Assembly (NCBI GenBank): GCA_050998805.1
Contig: JBPCPV010000041.1
Span: 1-64,000, forward strand
Direction of reading: 5' to 3'
Length of the DNA: 64,000 nucleotides
Origin: JAICKM01 sp050998805
GTDB taxonomy: Bacteria > Chloroflexota > Chloroflexia > QHBQ01 > JAICKM01
Both the position numbers and the translations under genes were made by a program. Position 1 is the first letter of the stretch. Each line of letters opens with the position of its first letter. Below, in pieces: positions 17,626 to 25,704 of this stretch. Below the pieces are notes generated by a model. It saw only the letters and a program-made list of their open reading frames with translations, was not told the origin of the DNA and ran no database searches.

Positions 17626-18119
17626 CAGCCGTCTGGACTCTAGGAGTCATCACACTCAGCGACAAGGGCGCGGCGGGAGCGCGAGAAGACACGAGCGGCC
17701 CCACCGCGCGTGACCTGCTGCTGACGTTGCCGGGTGCCGAACTTCGGCGGGCGGTCATATTGCCCGACGAGCGGGCAGCCATCGAGGCGACGCTGCGCGC
17801 ATGGGCAGACGACGAACGCTTCTCGCTGGTGGTGACGACCGGCGGCACCGGCCTGGCCCCGCGCGACGTGACGCCGGAGGCGACCCTAGCCGTGCTGGAT
17901 TATGAGGTGCCGGGGATAGCCGAGGCGATGCGCGCGGCAAGCATGGGCCACACCCCGTTGGCGATGCTCTCCCGCGCAGTGGCGGGCGTGCGTGGCCGGA
18001 CGCTGATCATCAACCTGCCCGGCAGTCCGAAGGCAGTGCGCGAGTGCCTCGAAGCGATCATGCCCGCACTGCCCCATGCCCTCGAGAAGCTGGCCGGAGA
18101 CCCGACGGACTGCGCGTGA
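17622..18119 (+). CDS. Molybdopterin adenylyltransferase-type protein (MoaB/Mog family)
   Basis: 165 residues, one MoCF_biosynth domain. It is expected to adenylate molybdopterin before molybdenum insertion. The family signature VVTTGGTGLAPRDVTPEAT spans about residues 70-88, and the N-terminal LGVITLSDKGAAG matches the usual first strand and loop. Overlaps plsY by 4 nt (ATGA), so it is translationally coupled. No other molybdenum-cofactor gene lies in the window. The sequence does not separate MoaB from Mog with certainty. Confidence 0.88.
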   Translation: MTAVWTLGVITLSDKGAAGAREDTSGPTARDLLLTLPGAELRRAVILPDERAAIEATLRAWADDERFSLVVTTGGTGLAPRDVTPEATLAVLDYEVPGIAEAMRAASMGHTPLAMLSRAVAGVRGRTLIINLPGSPKAVRECLEAIMPALPHALEKLAGDPTDCA

Positions 18120-18130
18120 TCGGCGTCGGG

Positions 18131-18613
18131 CTACTCAGCCGTGTACTCTGGGAAGAACCAGTAGCGGGGCGGTCCGTCGGGGTGGGCCAGCCAGTGGCGC
18201 ACGGGGTCGCCGAGGCTGGCGTGGGGTAGGTAGACGCCGATCTCGGAGAGGGAGACGAAGCGGGCCTCGCGCGCGACGGCGTCGGTGCCGGGGCTGAGGC
18301 TGCCGCCGACCCGGCGGACGGCGAAGGCACAGGTGAGGAAGTGTTGCCGCGCGATAAGGGAGCGGGCCTCTGTCACGAATAGCAGGGCACCGACCTCGAC
18401 CTCAAGGCCGGTCTCTTCTCGCAGCTCACGGACGACGGCCTCGACCGTCGGCTCATCGTCCTCGCAGCGCCCGCCGGGCAGCGTCCAGACGAGGGCTTCG
18501 CCGCGATACCAGGCGTTGCCGACGAGCAGCAACCGCCCGTCCTCGACAAGCACGCCCTGGCCGACGCGGTAGTTACGCCATTCGTCCTGCACCGCTCGGT
18601 AATCGGTTAGCAT
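18131..18613 (-). CDS. Nudix hydrolase
   Basis: 160 residues. A complete Nudix box GX5EX7REUXEEXGU spans residues 48-70 (from GGRCEDDE to RELREETGL). Such enzymes cleave nucleoside diphosphates linked to another group; the substrate is not predictable here. The ATG at 18613 is chosen because it lies 2 nt after the tenA stop and GAGGAAGG sits inside the tenA end. An upstream extension would overlap tenA by 180 nt. Coupling to tenA could point to clean-up of thiamin-related nucleotides, but that is only inference. Confidence 0.88.
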   Translation of the reverse strand: MLTDYRAVQDEWRNYRVGQGVLVEDGRLLLVGNAWYRGEALVWTLPGGRCEDDEPTVEAVVRELREETGLEVEVGALLFVTEARSLIARQHFLTCAFAVRRVGGSLSPGTDAVAREARFVSLSEIGVYLPHASLGDPVRHWLAHPDGPPRYWFFPEYTAE

Positions 18614-18615
18614 AG

Positions 18616-19293
18616 TCACCCTTCCTCGCGCCAAGACATGTCCCAGAACGCGATCTCGTAGCGGCTGCTGATCAGGAAGACATCGGTGATGTGGGCACGG
18701 GCGGGGGTAGAGAAGTCGTTGGCCGCACGGTCGAGTATAGTACGCAGCCAGGCGGTAGTCTCCTCGAGGTGGGGTCCGGCGTGGGCCAGCAGCCACTCGC
18801 GGTAGGGGTGGTCGGTGGGGGGAGGGCCGGAGGCCGCCAGGCGCTTGCCGAGTTCGTCGTACATCCAGTGGCTCGGCAGGAGTGCGGCGACCAGCGCGGG
18901 ATAGGTGTCGGCGAGGGCGGTGGAGAGCAGGTGGCGGGTGTAGGCATAGGTAGTGGGGGCAGGGGGTGTGTCGCTCAGGTCGGCGGCGGTCAGGCCGTGG
19001 AGGGCGGCGTAGCGGGCGTGGAGGCTGTCGAGGATGTCGTTGGTCTCGATGAGCAGGCGGGCGAAACGGGTCTGGTCGGCGGGGTCGTCAGAGCGGGCGG
19101 CGGCATAGGCGAAGACGCGTCTGAGTTCGCTCAGGAAGCCGACATCTTGGCGGGTATAGAACAGGAACTTCGCGGGCGGCAGGCTACCGTCGGCGAGGCC
19201 GAGGAGGAAAGGGTGCGGCTGCTGCCGGTCCCAGATTGGGCGGGCCTCAGCGTGCAGGCTCTCAGTGAAGGTCTGTTGCGGATGGCTGTCCAT
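18616..19293 (-). CDS. tenA: TenA/THI-4 family protein lacking the catalytic Cys (TenA_E-like)
   Basis: 225 residues, all-helical TenA fold. Known family members hydrolyse aminopyrimidine breakdown products of thiamin for salvage. The helix that in classical TenA reads LPC followed by an aromatic here reads LLPSHWMYDELG with Ser141, so the nucleophilic Cys is absent. The late RYEIAFWDMSW motif with Glu213 is intact. This matches the TenA_E subgroup, which works without the Cys, more than TenA_C. GGAGG lies 9 nt before the ATG. It is divergent from a MerR regulator across a 16-bp palindrome. Confidence 0.82.
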   Translation of the reverse strand: MDSHPQQTFTESLHAEARPIWDRQQPHPFLLGLADGSLPPAKFLFYTRQDVGFLSELRRVFAYAAARSDDPADQTRFARLLIETNDILDSLHARYAALHGLTAADLSDTPPAPTTYAYTRHLLSTALADTYPALVAALLPSHWMYDELGKRLAASGPPPTDHPYREWLLAHAGPHLEETTAWLRTILDRAANDFSTPARAHITDVFLISSRYEIAFWDMSWREEG

Positions 19294-19334
19294 GTAGCTT
19301 TCCCTCCGGGCTAGATCCGATCTCAGGGACTGTA

Positions 19335-19350
19335 ACGTTTACGTAAACGT
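19335..19350. promoter_or_regulatory. Perfect 16-bp palindrome, probable MerR operator
   Basis: ACGTTTACGTAAACGT is its own reverse complement and ends 1 nt before the merR ATG. On the minus strand it sits inside an 18-nt spacer between TAGTCA (19358-19353) and TACAGT (19334-19329), the place where MerR-family proteins act. It may control tenA-nudix and merR together. Confidence 0.7.
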
Positions 19351-19351
19351 A

Positions 19352-19828
19352 ATGACTATTGACGACTACCAGCAGATCGGCGATGTCGCGGAACTGACGC
19401 ATCTGACGCAGCGCAGCCTGCGCTACTACGAAGAGCTACAGCTATTCGACCCGCCGACGCGCATGGCCGGAGGGTTCCGCCTCTACTCGCCGTCCGATGT
19501 GGCACGCCTCCAGCATATTCTGCGCCTCAAACGCTTGCTCGGCTTTTCGCTGGCCGAGATAAAGGCGATTATCCGCGCGGAAGACGCCGTAGCCCGTCCC
19601 CTGCCCGGCGGCGAGAGCGCGGCGAGCGTCCGCAGGCGGCTTGACAGCCTCTCCCAGGTGATCAGCAATACATCGGGCCAGCTCGACCTCGTGACACGCA
19701 AGATAGCCGAAATGGACCTCTTGCGCGACGACCTGGCCGCACTCCTAGAGGATTTGGAACGCCGCCGAGATGCTCTGCTCCGCGAGGCGGAGGGCGCAGA
19801 GGCGCACGCGGCGTCCGAATACAGCTAG
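19352..19828 (+). CDS. MerR-family transcriptional regulator
   Basis: 158 residues. The N-terminal winged helix-turn-helix reads YQQIGDVAELTHLTQRSLRYYEE and continues with GGFRLYSPSDVARLQHI, the standard MerR DNA-binding unit (residues 6-75). Residues 90-150 form a long amphipathic coiled coil for dimerisation. There is no Cys cluster or effector domain, so it is neither a metal sensor of the MerR/CueR type nor a BmrR-like drug sensor. The ATG lies 1 nt after the palindrome and has no Shine-Dalgarno. The 3' end overlaps ribF by 4 nt tail to tail. Confidence 0.88.
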   Translation: MTIDDYQQIGDVAELTHLTQRSLRYYEELQLFDPPTRMAGGFRLYSPSDVARLQHILRLKRLLGFSLAEIKAIIRAEDAVARPLPGGESAASVRRRLDSLSQVISNTSGQLDLVTRKIAEMDLLRDDLAALLEDLERRRDALLREAEGAEAHAASEYS

Positions 19829-20751
19829 CCGGGCACCGCCAGAACCGCCCGTGTGCGCGCCAGATCCTCCTGCATCTGGGCAATCAGAGGCTCGACCCCT
19901 GAGTAGGCGACCTGGGGGCGCAGATACTCCACGAAGTCCACGAGCAGGCGCTCGCCGTAGAGATCGCCGTCGAAGTCGAGGATATAGACCTCGAGCAGGC
20001 GCTCGCCCGGCCCGAAGGTCGGCCTGTTGCCGATGCTCGTGATGCTCGGCAGGGGTTCGCCGTCGGCTCGGCGGACCAGCGTGGCGTAGACACCGTCGGC
20101 GGGTATCGCCTGGTTGGGCGGCGGGTCGAGGTTCGCGGTAGGGAAGCCGAGCTCGCGCCCGCGATGCGCGCCGGGTATGACAATGCCGGGCACGGTATAG
20201 GGCCGCCCCAGCATCTCAGCCGCCTCGCGCACTTCGCCCGCCGCCAATGCCTCGCGGATCTCTGTGCTGCTGATCACCTTCCCGCCCGCGCGCTGATGCG
20301 GGAAGACGCGCACCGCGAAGCCGAGTTCCCTGCCGATCTCGGCGAGCACGCCGAGGTTGCCGGTGCGCGCGTGCCCCAGCGCGAAGTTCTCGCCCTCCCA
20401 GAGTTCGAGGATCGGGAACGAGGCAGTGAGCCAGGTGAGGAACCGCTGCGCGTCGAGCCGTGCCGTCTCCGCCGTGAAGGGCGCAACCGCGGCCTGGTCC
20501 AGCCCCGCCTCCGCGAAGAGTTCGAGCTTTTCGGGGAGTTGAGTGAGCAAATGCAAAGGCGCGCCAGGGCGGACGACGGCGCGGGTGTGCGGCTCGAATG
20601 TCACGACCGTCGCCAGAGCACCGAGGTCGTGCGCCCGCCCTCGGAGGATGTCGAACAGTCGTTGGTGCCCCTTATGCACGCCGTCGAAGTTGCCGATGGT
20701 CAGCACGCTAGGGGGCGACCGGAATGTGTCAATGTCTCTAATGAGCAGCAT
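19825..20751 (-). CDS. ribF: Bifunctional riboflavin kinase / FAD synthetase
   Basis: 308 residues. It converts riboflavin to FMN and FAD. The N-terminal adenylyltransferase domain has GNFDGVHKGHQ (20-30); the C-terminal kinase domain has GRELGFPTANL (about 201-211), the GVYAT strand and IGNRPTFG. It is the last gene of the nusA operon, 26 nt after truB. The gap consists of TTAGTGG-like heptads reaching the ATG, and no Shine-Dalgarno is left, so initiation may depend on coupling or on leaderless-type start recognition. Confidence 0.93.
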   Translation of the reverse strand: MLLIRDIDTFRSPPSVLTIGNFDGVHKGHQRLFDILRGRAHDLGALATVVTFEPHTRAVVRPGAPLHLLTQLPEKLELFAEAGLDQAAVAPFTAETARLDAQRFLTWLTASFPILELWEGENFALGHARTGNLGVLAEIGRELGFAVRVFPHQRAGGKVISSTEIREALAAGEVREAAEMLGRPYTVPGIVIPGAHRGRELGFPTANLDPPPNQAIPADGVYATLVRRADGEPLPSITSIGNRPTFGPGERLLEVYILDFDGDLYGERLLVDFVEYLRPQVAYSGVEPLIAQMQEDLARTRAVLAVPG

Positions 20752-20785
20752 AGTTGTTAGTGGTTTGTGGTTAGTTGTCAGTGGG
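20752..20785. repeat. TTAGTGG-type heptad tract between truB and ribF
   Basis: Units TGTTAGTGG, TTTGTGG, TTAGTTG, TCAGTGG follow one another right up to the ribF start codon and just into the 3' end of truB. Confidence 0.8.
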
Positions 20786-21674
20786 CGGCGCTAGTGAAGA
20801 CTTTTGTGGGGTGCCAGCGCGCCTTTTCGTCCTCCCAGTATACCAGAGCGAGAAAAATCCCGCCCGGCCTGTAGACACGGAGGCGGCGCGGGCCACCGGA
20901 GGCGGGCGGCGGGTGGGCGAGGGATTGGCCCTGCGCCAGGCGCTGCGCGGCATCGGCGTCCACGTCGAGGCGGGGCCAGTCGGCCACCAGAGTGTCGGCG
21001 GGCAGGAGAGCGCGGTCGCAGTTGCCGGCGGCTTCGAGGTCGGCGAGGGGGATCGCGTCCTCGATGCGGAAGGGGCCGTGGCGGGTGCGTACCAGGCCGG
21101 ACAGGTATGCCCCGCAGCCGAGTGCCTCGCCGAGGTCGTGGGCCAGGCTGCGGATATAGGTGCCCTTGCTACACTTGACCAACAGGCTCAAGCTCGGCGG
21201 CGTGTATTCCAGCAGCTCCAGCCGGTAGATGGTGACGGGTCGGGGCGCGCGCTCGACCTCGACGCCGCGTCGCGCCAGTTCGTATAGCCGCTTGCCGCCC
21301 TGCTGCACGGCGGAGTAGATCGGCGGAAGCTGCTGTTGGGGTCCACGGAAGCCGGCGAGCGCCGCCTCCAGAGCAGCCGCGTCGGGCAGTTGCCCTGGGC
21401 CGACCTGTTGCGTGATCGGCCCCTCGGCGTCGTATGTCGGGCTGACGGCACCCAGGTGGACAGTCGCCCGGTACTCTTTGTGAGCGTCGGCGAGGTATTC
21501 GATCAGCCGCGTCGCCGAGCCGATGCAGACCGGCAGCACGCCGGTCGCCAGTGGGTCGAGCGTACCTGCGTGCCCGACGCGCCTCTCGCCGCACATGCGG
21601 CGGACGCGGGCCACTACGTCGAACGAGGTGATGCCGAGTGGCTTGTCTATGATGAGCACGCCGGAGTTATTCAC
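20778..21674 (-). CDS. truB: tRNA pseudouridine(55) synthase
   Basis: 298 residues. It isomerises uridine-55 in the tRNA T-loop. The catalytic motif GHAGTLDPLATGVLPV places nucleophile Asp40. The opening SGVLIIDKPLGITSFDVV is the conserved first strand, which supports the GTG start at 21674 overlapping nrnA by 8 nt; an ATG further upstream would add about 64 unrelated residues. The C-terminal PUA-like tail ends HPTKVFTSAAH inside the repeat tract. Position between nrnA and ribF is the widespread bacterial order. Confidence 0.92.
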   Translation of the reverse strand: MNNSGVLIIDKPLGITSFDVVARVRRMCGERRVGHAGTLDPLATGVLPVCIGSATRLIEYLADAHKEYRATVHLGAVSPTYDAEGPITQQVGPGQLPDAAALEAALAGFRGPQQQLPPIYSAVQQGGKRLYELARRGVEVERAPRPVTIYRLELLEYTPPSLSLLVKCSKGTYIRSLAHDLGEALGCGAYLSGLVRTRHGPFRIEDAIPLADLEAAGNCDRALLPADTLVADWPRLDVDADAAQRLAQGQSLAHPPPASGGPRRLRVYRPGGIFLALVYWEDEKARWHPTKVFTSAAH

Positions 21675-22710
21675 GCGGACCAAGCACCTGAGCCACAGCC
21701 GCCAGCAACTTCTCGGCGGCCGCGGGGCCGAAGGCGGGGATGGTGCAGCCGGCGGCCTGTTTGTGGCCGCCCCCGTTGAAGAGCGTGGCGATGGCCGACA
21801 CATCCACGCCTGGGTTGGAGCGGAGGCTGACGCGGGTGCCGTCTTCGCGCTCTTTGAGCAGGGCAAAGACCTTCATGCTGCGGACGCCCGCCAGGAAGGA
21901 GGCCAGGCCCTCGGCGTCCTCATCCTGAGCGCCGGTCTCTCGGAGCATTTCGCGGGTGACGGTGGTCCAGAGGGTGCGCCCGTCTGTCTGGACGTTTGCG
22001 AGCGCGCGGCCCCAGAGCAACACCTGCGCGAGGGGGCGCGTGCCGAACATCTGGTCCATGATCCCGTAAAGGTCGCCGCCGTGCTCCATCAGCGTCGCGG
22101 CAGTCGCCATCGTGCGGGCGCTTGTGCTCGAGGTGCGGAATCCGAGGGTGTCGGTGACTGTGCCGAGGAGCAGCCAGTTCGCGGCGCGGGCGTCGGGCGC
22201 CAGGCCCATCGCATCGAGGAGCAAGGGAACCTGCTCGCCGACCGCAGCGGCAGAGGCGTCAACGATGTTGAGGTCGCCGAACTCCTGGTTTGTCGGGTGG
22301 TGGTCAATGTTGAGCACGGGGCGTCCGGCGAACGGCACCTGCTGCGAGCTGTAGACGACGCCGAGGCGGCGGGGGTCGCTGCTGTCGAGGATCACCCAGG
22401 CGTCGGGTGGGGGGCCGGGTGGGGGAGCGCCGATGACGACCCGCGCCCCTGGATCAGCCGCGAGGAGGGGCGAGAAGCTGTCGCCGAGCTGGTCGGAGGA
22501 GAAGACGGTGACATCGTGCCCCGCCAGCCGGAGCATGTGCGCCAGACCGAGGTTGCTGCCGAGCGAGTCCCCGTCGGGGCTGACGTGGAGCGACATCCAG
22601 ATGCGGCGATACCGGGCGATGAACTCAGCCGCCGGCCGGTAGGCATCAACGCCCAGCCGTGCCCCAGCCTGATTGCGGATAGTCTGCTTTGCGGTCACGT
22701 CTATAGACAT
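21667..22710 (-). CDS. nrnA: Oligoribonuclease / pAp phosphatase (DHH family)
   Basis: 347 residues. It degrades nano-RNA dinucleotides and dephosphorylates pAp. DHH motifs: HVSPDGDSLGS (His42, Asp46, Asp48), VTDTLG and the eponymous DHH (136-138). The C-terminal DHHA1 motif is GGGHKQAAGC. Two starts compete: ATG 22716 overlaps the rbfA stop, while ATG 22710 has GGAGG at a normal 7-nt distance and is used here. It lies between rbfA and truB in the translation operon. Confidence 0.9.
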   Translation of the reverse strand: MSIDVTAKQTIRNQAGARLGVDAYRPAAEFIARYRRIWMSLHVSPDGDSLGSNLGLAHMLRLAGHDVTVFSSDQLGDSFSPLLAADPGARVVIGAPPPGPPPDAWVILDSSDPRRLGVVYSSQQVPFAGRPVLNIDHHPTNQEFGDLNIVDASAAAVGEQVPLLLDAMGLAPDARAANWLLLGTVTDTLGFRTSSTSARTMATAATLMEHGGDLYGIMDQMFGTRPLAQVLLWGRALANVQTDGRTLWTTVTREMLRETGAQDEDAEGLASFLAGVRSMKVFALLKEREDGTRVSLRSNPGVDVSAIATLFNGGGHKQAAGCTIPAFGPAAAEKLLAAVAQVLGPRE

Positions 22711-22712
22711 GC

Positions 22713-23105
22713 TCATTCCTCCACGGCGGGGAGCGGGGGCGTGGACGCAGGCGGTGACGGGGACTCGTGTTCGATCTCGGCGAGCAGGCGGGAGATCCGG
22801 TCTCCCTGCGCTATCGAGGGGTCGTTGCGGAAGCTGAGATCGGGTACATAGCGGAGGTCAACCCGCGAGGCAAGCTCGTGGCGGAGGAAGCCGACGGCGT
22901 GTTCGAGCACGGCCTGCGTCGCCTTCTGCTCCTCCGGCGTGCCCATGACGCTGTAGAAGACGCGGGCATGGCGGAGGTCGGCGCTGACATCCACACTGGT
23001 GACCGTGATGAAACCGAGGCGGGGGTCTCTGAGTTCACGCGTGATCATCACGCTGATCTCGCGTTGTATCAGATCCCCCACCTGCTGCTGTCGTCGGGTC
23101 GGCAC
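22713..23105 (-). CDS. rbfA: Ribosome-binding factor A
   Basis: 130 residues, KH-like fold. It matures the 5' end of 16S rRNA in the 30S subunit. Landmarks: RRQQQVGDLIQREISVMI at the start, LRDPRLGFITVTSVDVSADL, ARVFYSVMG and the late VPDLSFRNDPSI (family pattern PELxFxxD). GTG start sharing one base with the infB TAG stop, with AAGGAG 11 nt upstream. A 20-residue Pro/Glu tail extends past the normal domain. Confidence 0.9.
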   Translation of the reverse strand: MPTRRQQQVGDLIQREISVMITRELRDPRLGFITVTSVDVSADLRHARVFYSVMGTPEEQKATQAVLEHAVGFLRHELASRVDLRYVPDLSFRNDPSIAQGDRISRLLAEIEHESPSPPASTPPLPAVEE

Positions 23106-25333
23106 TAGCTGACGCGCTCCTTATGGTAGAACTCGAGGCTGTCGCCCACCTGGAAGTCGTTGAAGGCTTCGAGGCTGAGGCCGCACTCATAGCCGGCTGC
23201 AACGTCGCGCACGTCGTCCTTGAAGCGTTTGAGCGCCTTCACGCCGCCCTCGTGGACAACCGCGCCGTTGCGAAGCACGCGAACCGTGCCGGTGCGTGTG
23301 ATCTTGCCGTCGCTGACGATGAGGCCGGCGGCCTGCTCGTTGTGCGGGAGGCGGTAGACCTCGCGGACCGTGGCGTAGCCCTCGGTCTGGTCCTTGTATG
23401 TCGGGTCGAGCATACCGAGCATAGCGGCCTTGATGTCGTCCACCAAGTTGTAGATGACGTTGTAGAAGCGCACATCTACGTGGGCGGCTTCGGCGGCGCG
23501 CTTGCCGGGCACATCGGGGCGGACATTGAAGCCGACGATGATCGCGCCGGAGGCAACTGCGAGCGATACGTCGGACTCTCCGATGCCTCCGGTGCCCTCG
23601 TGGAGCACCTTGATCTGCACGTCGGCTGTGTTGAGCGTGGTCAGCGACTGGCGAATAGCCTCGAGCGAGCCGCGCACATCGGCCTTGAGAATCAGGCGGA
23701 GTTCCTTCACCTTGCCGGCGCTGGTGTGGCTGAACATGTCTTCGAGCGTGAGAGGGCGGGTCTGCTGCAACAGTGAGTTCAGTCGCTGCTGGTGGGAGCG
23801 TTTCTCGGAGACCTCGCGGGCGGTCTTCTCGTCGGGCACGACCTGGAAGACATCTCCGGCCATCGGCACATCGCCGAGGCCCTGGATCTCTACGGGCGTT
23901 GCAGGTTCGGCCTTGCGGAGCGCGCGGCCCTTATAGTCGTGCATCGCGCGTATTCGGCCCCAGACCGAGCCGGCGACGACGTAATCGCGGAGGTTGAGCG
24001 TGCCGTTTTGGACTAGGACGGTGGCTATCGGGCCACGGGCCTTGTCGCGCTCAGCCTCGATCACCGCGCCGAGGGCCTGCCTGTGGGGGTTGGCCTTGAG
24101 GTCGCGGAGTTCGGCGACGACGAGGATAACCTCGAGCAGCTTGCTTATGTTCAGCCCGGTCTTGGCCGACACGGGCACGTATTCGGTTTCGCCTCCCCAC
24201 TCAACGGGCACGAGGTTGTATTCGGAGAGCTGGGTCATCACCCGCTCGGCGTTGGCGTCTTCTTTGTCAACCTTGTTGATCGCCACGATGATCGGCACGT
24301 TGGCGGCCTTCGCGTGGTTCATGGCCTCAATCGTCTGGGGCATCACACCGTCGTCGGCGGCGACGACAAGTACGGCTATGTCGGTCACCTGGGCGCCGCG
24401 TGCGCGCATGGCGGTGAAGGCTTCGTGGCCGGGGGTGTCGAGGAAGCTGATCTTCTTTCCCTGGACCTCGACCTGGTACGCGCCGATGTGCTGGGTAATG
24501 CCGCCTGCCTCTGTCGCAACGACGTTGGTGGAGCGGATCGCGTCGAGGAGCTTGGTCTTGCCGTGGTCAACGTGGCCCATGATGGTCACGACCGGCGGGC
24601 GCAAGACGGCTTGCGGGTCATTGTCGGGCGAGAGTTCGGCAGCAAGCTGTTCTTCGGCGGCGTCGAGCTCGGGCTTGGCCTCCTCGGTCGTGAAACCGAG
24701 GTCGGTCGCAACGACGGCGGCGGTTTCGTAGTCGATCTGCTGGTTGATGGTCGCCATGACGCCGTTCTTCATCAGCTCGGCGACGACCGCCGCCGCGCCG
24801 AGGCCCATGCCTTCGGCGAGCTCCTTGACCGACATCACCTTCGGCAAGACAAGGGGTGTGAGCCGCCGGTCTACGCCGGAGGAGCGGGGGCCGGTGGCGG
24901 TGCCGGGACGGCTGCCGCCGAAGCCTCCGGGACGGTTCCCGCCGAAGCCTCCGGGACGGGAGCCGAAGCCTCCGGGGCGGTTCCCACCGGGGCGATTGCC
25001 TCCGAAGCCACCGGGGCGCGCGCCGGGGCCTCCGGGGCGGGAGCCGCCGAAATTGCCTCCGCCGGGGCGGAAGCCGAAGTTGCCTCCGGGGCGTGCGCCG
25101 GGGCCGCCGCCGGGGCGATTGCCGCCGAAATTGCCTCCGCCGGGGCGCGAACCCGGACCGGCAGGGCGAGCGCCGGGCGGAGGTCCGGCGGGGCGCGGCG
25201 CTCGGCCGCGGGGCGTGGGTGTATTGGGTGTTTCTTCACTGTCGTCGGCACCGCCCGGTGCCGAACCGCCCCCCTGAGCGCGGGGGGTTCCTGTTGGTTC
25301 TCCATCAGGGTCGAGTGTCTTCTTGTCAGGCAT
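23105..25333 (-). CDS. infB: Translation initiation factor IF-2 with Gly-Arg-Pro-rich N-terminus
   Basis: 742 residues. It places initiator tRNA in the ribosomal P site. The G domain begins near residue 250 with GHVDHGKT, then DTPGHEAF and NKVDK; the C-terminal half has the standard domains II-IV. The IF2_N helix (VMSVKELAEGMGLGAAAVVA) is at about 168-187. Residues about 40-155 are unusual: near-perfect repeats of the type GGNRPGGFGSRPGG, a Gly/Arg/Pro/Phe-rich disordered region in place of the more common charged helical linker. GGAGG precedes the ATG at 25333. It is third in the nusA operon. Confidence 0.95.
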   Translation of the reverse strand: MPDKKTLDPDGEPTGTPRAQGGGSAPGGADDSEETPNTPTPRGRAPRPAGPPPGARPAGPGSRPGGGNFGGNRPGGGPGARPGGNFGFRPGGGNFGGSRPGGPGARPGGFGGNRPGGNRPGGFGSRPGGFGGNRPGGFGGSRPGTATGPRSSGVDRRLTPLVLPKVMSVKELAEGMGLGAAAVVAELMKNGVMATINQQIDYETAAVVATDLGFTTEEAKPELDAAEEQLAAELSPDNDPQAVLRPPVVTIMGHVDHGKTKLLDAIRSTNVVATEAGGITQHIGAYQVEVQGKKISFLDTPGHEAFTAMRARGAQVTDIAVLVVAADDGVMPQTIEAMNHAKAANVPIIVAINKVDKEDANAERVMTQLSEYNLVPVEWGGETEYVPVSAKTGLNISKLLEVILVVAELRDLKANPHRQALGAVIEAERDKARGPIATVLVQNGTLNLRDYVVAGSVWGRIRAMHDYKGRALRKAEPATPVEIQGLGDVPMAGDVFQVVPDEKTAREVSEKRSHQQRLNSLLQQTRPLTLEDMFSHTSAGKVKELRLILKADVRGSLEAIRQSLTTLNTADVQIKVLHEGTGGIGESDVSLAVASGAIIVGFNVRPDVPGKRAAEAAHVDVRFYNVIYNLVDDIKAAMLGMLDPTYKDQTEGYATVREVYRLPHNEQAAGLIVSDGKITRTGTVRVLRNGAVVHEGGVKALKRFKDDVRDVAAGYECGLSLEAFNDFQVGDSLEFYHKERVS

Positions 25334-25365
25334 CTAAATCCTCCTCCACGACCCTGCCGGTATCT

Positions 25366-25704
25366 TTAGCCAGGCACATCTGGGCGGTTGTCTCCGCCCG
25401 ATTCCGCATCCGCTGACGGCAGGGTTCTACTGTATTCTTCTAGTGTTGCTTTATCTTCCAGGCTAATCGCCGTCTTGAGCGCGTATTCGAGCGACTTCTT
25501 TTGGAGGGCGGCTGTCCAGCACGCCCGGTTGCTGCAAAGATATGCGCCCCGCCCAGATCGCTTGCCGGTGGGATCGATCTCGACGGTTCCGGCGGTGGTG
25601 CGGACAATCCTCACCATGCCGCGCTTCGAGTTCACCGTTCGGCAGGCCACGCAGGTGCGCTGGGGCAGATGCTTTGGCCGGAGCGCCTGGTGCTTACTCT
25701 TCAT
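25366..25704 (-). CDS. ylxR: YlxR (DUF448) RNA-binding protein
   Basis: 112 residues. Family marker RTCVACR at about 17-23 with the following KRGMVRIVR strand and the GRGAYLC loop. YlxR proteins bind RNA and have been linked to gene regulation and RNase P modulation in other bacteria. The ATG at 25704 overlaps the nusA stop by 11 nt; a longer in-frame version starts inside nusA and lacks support. About 32 residues past the usual end are acidic and probably disordered. Confidence 0.88.
   Translation of the reverse strand: MKSKHQALRPKHLPQRTCVACRTVNSKRGMVRIVRTTAGTVEIDPTGKRSGRGAYLCSNRACWTAALQKKSLEYALKTAISLEDKATLEEYSRTLPSADAESGGDNRPDVPG

Noticed and set aside
19294..19330. TPP riboswitch before tenA, prompted by a CTGAGA-like string
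   Set aside because: Only 58 nt separate tenA and merR, too short for the aptamer, and the second conserved TPP-binding segment is missing.
24083..25369. Long plus-strand frame opposite infB
   Set aside because: It mirrors the Gly-Arg-Pro repeats and G domain of infB; composition is that of a GC-rich antisense shadow.
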